This document shows positions 1 through 7,709 of a stretch of 64,000 nucleotides of DNA, in pieces. The translations under genes were made by a program, and so were the position numbers. Below the pieces are notes generated by a model. The model was not told the origin of the DNA. It worked only from the letters and a program-made list of their open reading frames with translations, and made no database searches. How positions within the stretch are numbered: the first letter of the stretch is position 1; each line of letters begins with the position of its first letter. Source of the stretch: Treponema sp. (GTDB lineage Bacteria > Spirochaetota > Spirochaetia > Treponematales > Treponemataceae). The stretch lies in NCBI GenBank assembly GCA_024402695.1, contig JAKSTG010000006.1, forward strand, positions 39,186-103,185, read 5' to 3'.

Positions 1-1
1 T

Positions 2-124
2 AAAGAAATGACAAAGGACAGATACTACAAATACAGTTATCTGGTTCCAGATAAGGAAAAATATTTCCGTGATGACCGCCTTAAGAAGGCTCAGTACATT
101 TCTTATGTAAAATTCTCTAAATAG
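2..124 (+). CDS. C-terminal end of an unidentified protein (partial)
   Basis: An open frame enters from the left edge and ends at TAG 122-124. The 40 visible residues are rich in Lys, Tyr and Asp and end in YVKFSK. I do not recognise the family. A strong hairpin terminator follows 41 bases later, which fits the 3' end of a real transcription unit. Nothing can be said about function from so short a piece. Confidence 0.6.
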   Translation, partial: KEMTKDRYYKYSYLVPDKEKYFRDDRLKKAQYISYVKFSK

Positions 125-165
125 AATAACATTTGTAATTTTTTTGTAAATTTTGTAAACTTAGA

Positions 166-196
166 GCCGGATTTCTTTTTGAAATCCGGCTTTTTT
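166..196 (+). terminator. Rho-independent terminator
   Basis: A perfect 10-bp stem (166-175 with 181-190, GCCGGATTTC and its complement) closes a T5 loop and is followed by six T residues. It ends the unit coming from the left edge, 20 bases before pheS, so pheS transcription must start in or read through this short gap. Confidence 0.9.
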
Positions 197-216
197 AATT
201 TTACGAGGCAAAACGA

Positions 217-1767
217 ATGGATATCAAAAATATCATTAAAAACCTTCATCCGCTTGAGATCAAAGTTCTTCTCAAATACTCAGACCAGGATGAACTTACT
301 TCTGAAAAACTCCAGAATGAACTGGAATACAAAGAAGGACACGCTAACCAGGCATTCAGCTGGCTTGGCGGAAAAGAACTCCTTAAAGAAATCAAACGTA
401 CACCACATACATTCTTTGAAATCACAGAAACAGGTAAAAAGCTTGCTGAAACAGGTACTGTTGAAGAACGCATGGTAAACTACCTGAAAGATAACGGACC
501 ACACACACTTCCTGAAATTGCTGCCGCTATCGGTTGTGAACAGAAAGACATCGGTTCTGCTTTCGGACCTCTTTCAAAAGAAGGCGTTCTGAAAATGAAC
601 GAAGAAAAGAAAGCTGAATACACAGGAAAAGAACTGCCTGCACGTCTTTCAGTTGTTGCAAAACTTCTGGCAAAAGCAAAAGAAAAGGCAACTCTGAACA
701 AGGCTGACCTTTCTGCAGAAGAACAGGAAGCAATGGCAACACTGGCAAAGAAACGTGGTGCTGCTGACAGTGCATTCAAAATCATTGAACGTGAAACTGT
801 AGTTTACAAACTTACAGAAGCATACAAGAAAGTTAAGGAAGAACTTAAGAACGCCGGTGTTACAGGTAACGAAATCGGTGAAGTTACTCCAAAAATGCTT
901 GCTTCAGGTGAATGGAAAAACGGAACATTCCGCGGATACAATATTTCTATTCCACCTGCACGTATTATCCAGGGTCGCACAAATCCTTACGTTCAGTTCC
1001 TTGAATCAGTAAAAGACAAGCTCTGTTCTCTTGGTTTCCAGGAATTCGACGGACCTCTCGTAGAAACAGAATTCTGGAACGGTGATGCTCTGTTCATGCC
1101 ACAGTTCCACGCTGCCCGTGATATTCACGACGTTTACCGTCTTAAGAATCCAACACACGCAAAATCAATCGAAGAACCATATCTTTCAAATGTTAAAGCT
1201 GTTCACGAAAACGGTGGAAACACAGGAAGCCGCGGTTGGAACTATTCATTTGATAATGAATTCACACGCCGCCTGATTCTTCGTTCACAGGGAACTGTAC
1301 TTTCTGCACACCAGCTCCACAAAGCTGAAATCCCTGGAAAATACTTCGGTATCGCACGTTGTTTCCGCTACGACAAAGTAGATGCTACACACCTTTCAGA
1401 CTTCTATCAGACAGAAGGTATCATTCTTGGTGAAGACGTAAACCTTAAGACTCTGCTCGGTATGCTTGAAATGTTCGCTGTAGAAATTGCCGGAGCAACA
1501 GACGTAAAATACGTTCCTGGTTACTTCCCATTCACAGAACCTTCAATCGAAGTTCACATCAAACACCCAGTACTTGGTTGGTTCGAACTTGGTGGTTCTG
1601 GTATCTTCCGTCCAGAAGTTACAAAAGCTATGGGCATTGATGTTCCAGTTGCAGCTTGGGGTATCGGTATTGACCGTATGGCTCTTATGGCTCTGGGACT
1701 TACTGATCTGCGTCAGCTCTTCTGTGAAGATATCGAACAGGTTCGCCTGCGCAAAGCAAAGTTCTAA
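217..1767 (+). CDS. pheS: Phenylalanine--tRNA ligase alpha subunit, archaeal/eukaryote type
   Basis: Catalytic subunit of class II phenylalanyl-tRNA synthetase, which charges tRNA-Phe in the cytoplasm as an alpha2beta2 enzyme with PheT. The 516-residue length and the N-terminal winged-helix DNA/RNA-binding-like repeats (about residues 1-160, rich in EELK and KEL segments) are those of the archaeal/eukaryotic form, which spirochaetes are known to carry, not the roughly 340-residue bacterial form. The catalytic core contains the motif-2 region (KYFGIARCFRYDKVDATH), a TEPS segment, and motif 3 with GIGIDRMALM near the C-terminus. The ATG at 217 follows a GAGG ribosome site. pheT is not adjacent. 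A bidirectional terminator follows. Confidence 0.96.
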   Translation: MDIKNIIKNLHPLEIKVLLKYSDQDELTSEKLQNELEYKEGHANQAFSWLGGKELLKEIKRTPHTFFEITETGKKLAETGTVEERMVNYLKDNGPHTLPEIAAAIGCEQKDIGSAFGPLSKEGVLKMNEEKKAEYTGKELPARLSVVAKLLAKAKEKATLNKADLSAEEQEAMATLAKKRGAADSAFKIIERETVVYKLTEAYKKVKEELKNAGVTGNEIGEVTPKMLASGEWKNGTFRGYNISIPPARIIQGRTNPYVQFLESVKDKLCSLGFQEFDGPLVETEFWNGDALFMPQFHAARDIHDVYRLKNPTHAKSIEEPYLSNVKAVHENGGNTGSRGWNYSFDNEFTRRLILRSQGTVLSAHQLHKAEIPGKYFGIARCFRYDKVDATHLSDFYQTEGIILGEDVNLKTLLGMLEMFAVEIAGATDVKYVPGYFPFTEPSIEVHIKHPVLGWFELGGSGIFRPEVTKAMGIDVPVAAWGIGIDRMALMALGLTDLRQLFCEDIEQVRLRKAKF

Positions 1768-1810
1768 TATTAAATGAAATATGATGGTGGTTGAGTTTAT
1801 TGAAACCACC

Positions 1811-1844
1811 AAAAAAAAACTCCCTTCGAAGGGAGTTTTTTTTT
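1811..1844. terminator. Bidirectional terminator between convergent genes
   Basis: A perfect palindrome (arms 1811-1827 and 1828-1844) has a GGGAG/CTCCC core and A-rich/T-rich flanks, so it works as a terminator in both directions. It sits between pheS (rightward) and the leftward flavin-fold gene. Confidence 0.88.
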
Positions 1845-1854
1845 GCTTTTATAT

Positions 1855-2247
1855 CTAGAACTTAATCACTTCTGGAGCGTGTGTGAAAGCGCTGATTGTT
1901 GCTGTTGCATTTTCGAAATAATAAACAACAGTATTTCCATCATCAGCTTTATACATAGCCTGAAGACTTGGGTAAGCATCCAGCATGGCCTGACGAACTT
2001 CTGTTCTGTCATCTTCAACGAGAGTTCCTGAAATACGAATCCATTCAGGACCTTTCATGGCACAAACTTCAACTTTACCGTTTGCTTCAATTTGTTTTGA
2101 AACTGGTTTTACTTTTCCAGTCTGAATATAAAGTTTTCCTTCATAAATAAGGACAGTCCCGAAAGGTCTGACTCTTGGCTGATCTCCTTCTACAGTAGCC
2201 AGATAATATGTTCCAGCTTCTTTCAAAAAATCATAAACTTTCTGCAT
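1855..2247 (-). CDS. Pyridoxamine 5'-phosphate oxidase-like FMN-binding protein
   Basis: A 130-residue small split-barrel protein. Residues 13-30 (YYLATVEGDQPRVRPFG) are the usual opening strand pair of the PNPOx-like/NimA family, followed by a KLYIQTGK strand and EWIRISGTL. Members bind FMN or F420 as dimers and reduce small molecules, but the substrate here cannot be told from sequence. It is monocistronic, with a ribosome site (AGGAGA) just upstream of its ATG and about 110 bases to the divergent radical SAM gene. It could be a NimC/NimA-type nitroimidazole reductase homologue; I assign only the fold. Confidence 0.85.
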   Translation of the reverse strand: MQKVYDFLKEAGTYYLATVEGDQPRVRPFGTVLIYEGKLYIQTGKVKPVSKQIEANGKVEVCAMKGPEWIRISGTLVEDDRTEVRQAMLDAYPSLQAMYKADDGNTVVYYFENATATISAFTHAPEVIKF

Positions 2248-2359
2248 TTATTTCTCCTGATAATTTTTTGGTATGTTTATACTGTTCATTATACTACGGA
2301 AATAAGCTTCGGTATCATATCCCTAACGTAATTTTTGCTATTCTGTTATAATCAATTTT

Positions 2360-4237
2360 ATGGATTCGACATCTTTCCTTCCGGTTTCTCACGAAGATCT
2401 TCAAAAAAGAAACATAGATCAACTGGACTTTGTTTTTGTTTCAGGTGATGCTTATGTAGATCATCCTTCTTTTGCCGCAGCACTTCTTGGACGCTGGCTT
2501 GAAAAACATGGATACACAGTTGGAATCATTCCTCAACCTGATTTTAAGAACGTTGAAGCTTTCAGAGTTCTTGGGAAACCTCGCCTTGCTTTTCTTGTAA
2601 GTGCAGGCGCCATGGACAGTATGGTTTCCAACTATACGGCAAACAACAAACCCCGCAGTGAAGACGCATACGCTCACGGCGGCGTGGCCGGGCACCGACC
2701 TGACCGTGCCCTTATTACTTATGTTGCCAAGTGTCGCGAAGCTTATAAAGGGGTTCCTGTCTTAATCGGTGGAATAGAAGCAAGTCTTCGCCGTACAACT
2801 CACTACGACTACTGGTCCAACAAAGTCCGTAAATCAATCCTTCTGGACTCAAAAGCTGACCTCCTCATGTACGGCATGGGGGAACATTCAATAATTGAAA
2901 TAGCTGATTTATTGAATGCGGGAGTTTCTGTACGTGACATCAGGAATGTAAGAGGAACCTGCTGGTGGATCAGTAATTCGCAATGCACTGTTCAAAATTC
3001 ACAATTGATTTTGAACAGGAAGGATTCTGCTCCTGAGGTAATCGCTGACAAGGTTATTGTTCTCCCATCGTTTGAAGAAATTTCTAAAGAGGATCCTGAT
3101 TCAAAGAAAAAGTTTGCCGAAAGTTTTGTGGTCCAGGAACAGAATACCGATGCCCTTAATGCAGATATTCTTGTTGAACAGGCCGATACCCGTTTTGTAG
3201 TACAGAACCCGCCGGCTTATGTTCTGACTACAAAGGAACTGGATTCAGTTCACGAAATGGAATATACCCGTCGATGGCATCCTATGTATGACGGGCCGGC
3301 AGAAAACGGCAAGTGCGGTGTGCCTGCTTTGGCAGAAGTTCTTTTTTCTCTTACAAGTGTCCGCGGCTGTTACGGTGCCTGTTCTTTCTGTGCCATTACT
3401 TTTCATCAGGGGCGCCGCATTCAGGCTCGCAGCCACGAATCTCTTGTAAAAGAAGCAACTGACCTTACAAATCATCCTGATTTTAAAGGATATATCCACG
3501 ACGTTGGGGGACCAACGGCAAACTTCCGTCAGCCTGCCTGTAAAAAGCAGATTGAACACGGCGTATGTAAAAACCGTCAGTGTCTGGGAACGGAACCTTG
3601 TCCGAATCTGGAAGTTGATCATTCCGATTACGTTGAGCTTTTAGGGAAACTCCGTGCCATTCCGAAAGTTAAGAAGGTGTTTATCAGAAGCGGAATCCGT
3701 TTTGATTATCTGGTTATGGATAAAGACAAACATTTCCTCCGCGACCTTGTTAAATATCATATTTCAGGTCAGCTGAAAGTTGCCCCTGAAAATTCAAGTG
3801 ATAAGATTCTGGCCCTTATGAGAAAATCAACTCACAAGGTTTACGAGGATTTCAGTAAAGAATATAACCAGATGAATAAGCAGGAAAATATGAAACAGTA
3901 TCTTGTTCCGTATTACATTGTTGCTCATCCGGGAGCCGGCTTAAACGAAGCCATTGAAACGGCTCTTTATCTTAAGAAGACCGGTTTTGTTCCTGATCAG
4001 ATTCAGGATTTTTATCCTACACCGGGAAGCCTTTCAACCTGTCAGTACTACACGGAACTGGATCCTTATTCCAAAGATAAAAACGGAAACATGAAAAAAA
4101 TCTACGTGGCAAAAGGGGCTCGTGAACGACGTCTTCAGCGCGCGGTCATTCAGTTCAAGAAACCCGAAAACCGCATGCTGGTTCGGGAAGCCCTTGAAAA
4201 GGCCGGTCGTAAAGATTTGCTAAATGTTCTGAAGTAA
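2360..4237 (+). CDS. YgiQ family radical SAM protein
   Basis: A 625-residue member of the YgiQ (UPF0313) radical SAM family. The iron-sulfur cluster motif CxxxCxxC is at C337, C341 and C344 (RGCYGACSFCAI). The N-terminal half carries the family's conserved blocks (DAYVDHPSFAAALLGRWLE; LIGGIEASLRR). The C-terminal part has the YPTPGS and AHPG blocks. The family's reaction is not established. About residues 210-220 are a low-complexity stretch (CTVQNSQLILN) made by an 11-bp inverted repeat at DNA level, possibly a small in-frame insertion. The ATG at 2360 fits the family start. A YdbC-like gene follows 33 bases downstream and may be co-transcribed. Confidence 0.92.
   Translation: MDSTSFLPVSHEDLQKRNIDQLDFVFVSGDAYVDHPSFAAALLGRWLEKHGYTVGIIPQPDFKNVEAFRVLGKPRLAFLVSAGAMDSMVSNYTANNKPRSEDAYAHGGVAGHRPDRALITYVAKCREAYKGVPVLIGGIEASLRRTTHYDYWSNKVRKSILLDSKADLLMYGMGEHSIIEIADLLNAGVSVRDIRNVRGTCWWISNSQCTVQNSQLILNRKDSAPEVIADKVIVLPSFEEISKEDPDSKKKFAESFVVQEQNTDALNADILVEQADTRFVVQNPPAYVLTTKELDSVHEMEYTRRWHPMYDGPAENGKCGVPALAEVLFSLTSVRGCYGACSFCAITFHQGRRIQARSHESLVKEATDLTNHPDFKGYIHDVGGPTANFRQPACKKQIEHGVCKNRQCLGTEPCPNLEVDHSDYVELLGKLRAIPKVKKVFIRSGIRFDYLVMDKDKHFLRDLVKYHISGQLKVAPENSSDKILALMRKSTHKVYEDFSKEYNQMNKQENMKQYLVPYYIVAHPGAGLNEAIETALYLKKTGFVPDQIQDFYPTPGSLSTCQYYTELDPYSKDKNGNMKKIYVAKGARERRLQRAVIQFKKPENRMLVREALEKAGRKDLLNVLK
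2988..3018. repeat. 11-bp inverted repeat inside the ygiQ-type gene
   Basis: Arms 2988-2998 (CTGTTCAAAAT) and 3008-3018 are perfect reverse complements around a 9-base loop. They lie in frame in a poorly conserved stretch of the radical SAM protein. The sequence resembles small dispersed AATTCACAATT-type repeats seen in some bacterial genomes. Confidence 0.7.
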
Positions 4238-4270
4238 TTGTATAATTAAAGGGTGGGAGAAGGATTTACT

Positions 4271-4498
4271 ATGGCTGATGATTTTTCTTACGAAATTGTA
4301 AAACCTGTTGGTGTTGTTTCGGAAGGCAAAGGCGGATGGAACCTGGAACTTAATATGGTTTCCTGGGGTGGACGTCCTGCAAAGTATGACCTTCGTTCAT
4401 GGGCACCTGACCACCAGAAAATGGGAAAGGGCCTTACTTTGTCCGCAGAGGAACTGAAGGCCCTTAAAGATCTTTTGGATAAAATCGAAATTGAATAA
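4271..4498 (+). CDS. YdbC/PC4-like single-stranded-DNA-binding-fold protein
   Basis: A 75-residue protein of the YdbC family, the bacterial relatives of the eukaryotic transcription cofactor PC4. Conserved family blocks are visible: YEIVKPVGVVSEG, ELNMVSWGGRPAKYDLR, WAPDHQKMGKG, and a C-terminal helix ELKALKDLL. YdbC proteins are known to bind single-stranded DNA as dimers; the cellular role is unclear. I chose ATG 4271 over an in-frame GTG at 4253 because the purine-rich GGGAGAAGG lies about seven bases upstream of this ATG and the family normally starts here. It lies 33 bases after the radical SAM gene. Confidence 0.85.
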   Translation: MADDFSYEIVKPVGVVSEGKGGWNLELNMVSWGGRPAKYDLRSWAPDHQKMGKGLTLSAEELKALKDLLDKIEIE

Positions 4499-4524
4499 TC
4501 AGGCAGAAATGCCTGAAGTCTTTT

Positions 4525-5547
4525 CTAGTCTTTTTCTACTTCCCAAGTTGCAGAACTGCCGCCTTTTTTGAGGATGATTTCATAAAGGGCTTTCTGCAGC
4601 ATCACGTCTTCAAGAAGAGTTCCACCGTTACGAATCTGCATGTCTGTGCTGCTGATCAAAGCAAGTACGGCAGCAGTCTGTCCAGCAGACCAGATTTTTG
4701 CCGCATTTCGGTACTGTTTCTGCATCATTTTGGCCCCAAAACCATTGGTTTTAAGGGTAAAATCGTCTGCGTATGGGTTTTCTGCCATAACTTTGTGCCA
4801 GGTCTGAAGCTTTCTGAAACAGGAAGTAAGGCCGGCCAGAAGCATAACAGAGTTGTTTTCCTTTGAAAGACGCAGCTTTTGTAATACAGAAAGGGCACTT
4901 TCGAGCCTTTCTGCAGGCTGTTTTGAAACGTCAGTCATTTTATTGAAAAGGGTAAAGGGAGTTTCTTCCCTGTTGTGTTCAAGAATCTGTTCAACGTTTT
5001 CCGCTGTGATTGTTGAGCCCTGTGGGAAAACAATGAAGAAGCGGGAACATTCATTTCGCATGGCTTCTGTGTTGTTTTCAACCATTTCAAGAATCAGCTC
5101 TGCGGCGTCCTGATCCAGGGAATATCCGTTCTTGGAAAAGAAGTTCATAATCCATGGCAGTTTTTCACTTTCAAACATCTCCCAGAATTGTTTCTGGTTA
5201 GAGGCTGGCACCGCTTTCTTCAGCTTCGCGTCTACGGAAGTTTCATCCGAAACTAAAATGAGAGTGCTGGAATCTGATGGATTTTTTTCCAGCCAGTCAG
5301 TAATCATCTGAATGTCAGATTTGTTCTTGATTGCCTCGCAGCCGCGGATTTCTACACAGGTGGCATCTGAAAAAAGTGAACCGTCCTGCAAAGTTGTCAT
5401 TGCCTGGGCAAAAGGAGTTTCTACGAGGTAGAAAACATATTCATCTACAGAGGCATATTTCTTTTTAAGGGCTGATTTAACGGCCGCAACCGCTTCGTTT
5501 CTTTTTCCGAATTCAGGGCCGTTGTATAAATAGATTGGTGCTGCCAT
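4525..5547 (-). CDS. holA: DNA polymerase III delta subunit
   Basis: A 340-residue HolA homologue, the clamp-loader delta subunit that opens the beta clamp. The N-terminal block PIYLYNGPEFGKR, the TLILVSDE strand, the LELILEMVENNTEAMRNE-like helix region (AELILEMVENNTEAMRNECSR) and the C-terminal LISSTDMQIRNG block are typical. The family is divergent, so the call rests on these blocks and length. It is the last gene of the hprK-ptsH-lexA-holA operon; its ATG overlaps the lexA stop codon as TAATG (5545-5549), which suggests translational coupling. Confidence 0.88.
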   Translation of the reverse strand: MAAPIYLYNGPEFGKRNEAVAAVKSALKKKYASVDEYVFYLVETPFAQAMTTLQDGSLFSDATCVEIRGCEAIKNKSDIQMITDWLEKNPSDSSTLILVSDETSVDAKLKKAVPASNQKQFWEMFESEKLPWIMNFFSKNGYSLDQDAAELILEMVENNTEAMRNECSRFFIVFPQGSTITAENVEQILEHNREETPFTLFNKMTDVSKQPAERLESALSVLQKLRLSKENNSVMLLAGLTSCFRKLQTWHKVMAENPYADDFTLKTNGFGAKMMQKQYRNAAKIWSAGQTAAVLALISSTDMQIRNGGTLLEDVMLQKALYEIILKKGGSSATWEVEKD

Positions 5548-6155
5548 TAGTATGTTCTTACGATATTTGAAAGGATTCCCACAATGCGTACATCTGTGCA
5601 GTAAATTGGTGAGAATGCAGGATTTTCAGGCTGAAGTCTGATTTTGTCTGATTCGCGGTAGTAGCGTTTAAGAGTAATGGCGTCATCGATTACGGCTACT
5701 ACAATCTGGCCATCAATGGCAGAAGAAGCCTGTTCAACAACTGCCAGATCTCCTTCAAGAATACCGGCATTAATCATTGAAGTTCCGCGAACGCGGAGAG
5801 CGAAGTAGCTTTTTCCCGGTCTTACGAAAGGTTCTGTAAGATTTACATATCCGTCCAGGTTTTCTTCGCAAAGGAGAGGTTTTCCGGCGGCAACAGTTCC
5901 CAAAAGTGGCACTTTGCCAACGAAAAGTTTAGGTTCAACAGCATTGTCATCAAGGACACGAATAGAGCGGGAGCGTTTCTGTGTCTGAGAAAGATAGCCT
6001 TTTTTCTGAAGAGCAGTAAGGTGATCCTGAACAGCGCGAAGTGAAATATCAAAATGTTCGCTGATTTCACGTACAGTTGGAGGATAGGAATTTTCTTCCT
6101 GGAAATTTGCAATAAAAGTCAGAACTTCTTTCTGGCGTTCAGTAATACCTTTCAT
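5547..6155 (-). CDS. lexA: LexA repressor, SOS response
   Basis: A 202-residue LexA. Residues 1-65 form the winged-helix DNA-binding domain (PPTVREISEHF, SLRAVQDHLTALQKKGYL). The self-cleavage site is Ala90-Gly91, the nucleophile Ser126 (GTSM) and the general base Lys163 (TLKRYY). It therefore has all residues needed for RecA-stimulated autocleavage. It is unusual that lexA starts only 3 bases after ptsH, with no room for its own operator, so any autoregulation must act further upstream or from inside ptsH/hprK. It overlaps holA by one base. Confidence 0.96.
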   Translation of the reverse strand: MKGITERQKEVLTFIANFQEENSYPPTVREISEHFDISLRAVQDHLTALQKKGYLSQTQKRSRSIRVLDDNAVEPKLFVGKVPLLGTVAAGKPLLCEENLDGYVNLTEPFVRPGKSYFALRVRGTSMINAGILEGDLAVVEQASSAIDGQIVVAVIDDAITLKRYYRESDKIRLQPENPAFSPIYCTDVRIVGILSNIVRTY

Positions 6156-6158
6156 ATT

Positions 6159-6425
6159 TTACTCTTCCTCAAATTTGCTTTCGAAGAGCTCCCAGATTGT
6201 GTTGGCACATTCTGATTCGTCAGGACCTTCAACCTGCATTGTGAGTGTTGTGTTGTAGCCGGCGGCCATTGTAATAACACCCATGATAGATTTTGCATTT
6301 ACAGAAGCGTCGTCTTTTGTAAGAGTAACTTCGCTCTGGAATTTATTTGCAGTCTGAGCAATGATAGCTGCTGGTCTGGCGTGAATTCCGGCTCGGTTTT
6401 TTACTGTAAGAATCTTTTCGATCAT
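6159..6425 (-). CDS. ptsH: HPr phosphocarrier protein
   Basis: An 88-residue HPr. His15 in GIHARPA is the site phosphorylated by enzyme I, and Ser46 (AKSIMGV) is the regulatory site phosphorylated by HPr kinase. The kinase gene lies immediately upstream, 46 bases away. No enzyme I or sugar-specific PTS gene is in the window. In spirochaetes HPr and HprK often act as regulators of carbon metabolism without a full PTS; that reading is inference here. Confidence 0.96.
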   Translation of the reverse strand: MIEKILTVKNRAGIHARPAAIIAQTANKFQSEVTLTKDDASVNAKSIMGVITMAAGYNTTLTMQVEGPDESECANTIWELFESKFEEE

Positions 6426-6471
6426 TTTGTTATCCTTTTTCAGTTTATTTATATCCCTATATTATAGGGAG

Positions 6472-7461
6472 TTAGTAAGCATCGTTGTTGTTATTGTAAG
6501 CATTTTTGGCTTCACCGGTTTCAATCCATTTAAGAACATTCTGGTTGAAGTCTCTTGCCGAGTTATAACCCATTTTCTTAAGACGCTCGTTCATGGCGGC
6601 GGCTTCAATAATAATTGGAAGGTTACGTCCCGGACGTACAGGAATGACGATTTCAGGGATTTTTACTCCCAGAACTTCCTTGTAATGGTTTTCTGAGCCA
6701 AGGCGGTCATAGGCCTTTGTGGCATCCCATTCTTCCAGCTGAACAATAAGCTGTACTTCTTTCTGGTCACGGATGGCACCAACCCCGTAAAGCTGGGAAA
6801 TATTGATGATTCCAAGTCCGCGGATTTCCATGTGGTGGCTGATCAGTGTATTTGAACCGCGTCCAAGAAGGATGTTTCCGTTTACACAGCGCATTTCTAC
6901 AATGTCGTCGGCAACAAGACGGTGGCCGCGTTCTACCAGTTCAAGGGCAGTTTCTGATTTTCCGACTCCGGAATGACCTGTAAGGAAGATTCCGACACCG
7001 TAAACTTCAACCAAAACCCCGTGCATTGTCTTTTTTGAAGCAAAAATGTTGGAAAAGATGCGGACAAGGCGGTTTGAAAGTTCAGAAGAAGAAAGTTCAG
7101 TCTGAAGGACAGGACAACAGTTTTCTTCTGCCAGTTCCAGGAATTCCTGGGTAGGTTCCAGATTGTAAGAAAAGATGCAGCAAGGAATCTGACTGGTGAA
7201 AAACTCTTTGAGAGTTTCATCATTGTTTTCCTGGTGAAGTTTTTCAAGGTAGGCAGATTCTCCGCGGCCAAAAAGCTGAACGCGGTTGGACTGGAAATTC
7301 TGATAAAAACCCGAAAGGGCAAGGCCCGGGCGGTTTAATTCCGGAATAGTGATGGCGCGAGGTAAACCGCGTCTTCCGGCTATGCATTTGAGATCGAGAG
7401 TATCGTGTCCTGAAAGTTCAAGTTCAAGCAAATCAAGTACTGTGAATTTCTTTTCTGCCAT
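6472..7461 (-). CDS. hprK: HPr kinase/phosphorylase
   Basis: A 329-residue bifunctional enzyme that phosphorylates and dephosphorylates HPr at Ser46 in response to ATP, phosphate and glycolytic intermediates. The N-terminal domain (1-135) is followed by the kinase domain with Walker A GHSGVGKS at 162-169, the ADDIVEM block, IRGLGIINI and the PVRPGRNLPIIIEAAAMN signature. The last 20 residues (NAYNNNNDAY) are low complexity. First gene of the leftward operon; about 250 bases separate it from the divergent giant lipoprotein gene. Confidence 0.96.
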   Translation of the reverse strand: MAEKKFTVLDLLELELSGHDTLDLKCIAGRRGLPRAITIPELNRPGLALSGFYQNFQSNRVQLFGRGESAYLEKLHQENNDETLKEFFTSQIPCCIFSYNLEPTQEFLELAEENCCPVLQTELSSSELSNRLVRIFSNIFASKKTMHGVLVEVYGVGIFLTGHSGVGKSETALELVERGHRLVADDIVEMRCVNGNILLGRGSNTLISHHMEIRGLGIINISQLYGVGAIRDQKEVQLIVQLEEWDATKAYDRLGSENHYKEVLGVKIPEIVIPVRPGRNLPIIIEAAAMNERLKKMGYNSARDFNQNVLKWIETGEAKNAYNNNNDAY

Positions 7462-7610
7462 TTGTGTTTACTATACATAATTAACGGTGCCCGTTCAAGA
7501 AAAAAAGTACCGAAATTCAAGTTCCTGGGGAAATTTACCGAAAATGGAATGAAGAAGTCTATAAATTTTCATTTTTCTAGAGGTTAAATGGAGATTTTGG
7601 AGACTATAAT

Positions 7611-7638
7611 TTGCATTTATTCACTTATGATATATAAT
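7611..7638 (+). promoter_or_regulatory. Putative sigma-70-type promoter of the giant lipoprotein genes
   Basis: TTGCAT at 7611-7616, a 16-base spacer, and TATAAT at 7633-7638. It lies about 70 bases upstream of the first giant gene, whose AGGAGC ribosome site is at 7699-7704. A second TATAAT-like box follows at about 7646. The 248-base divergent gap 7462-7709 holds nothing else I can support. Confidence 0.5.
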
Positions 7639-7709
7639 TATGAATGTATAATTGTATCTTGAGATTACTGTCGCTATTGCGAATTAACATATGTTCTTAG
7701 GAGCTGACT

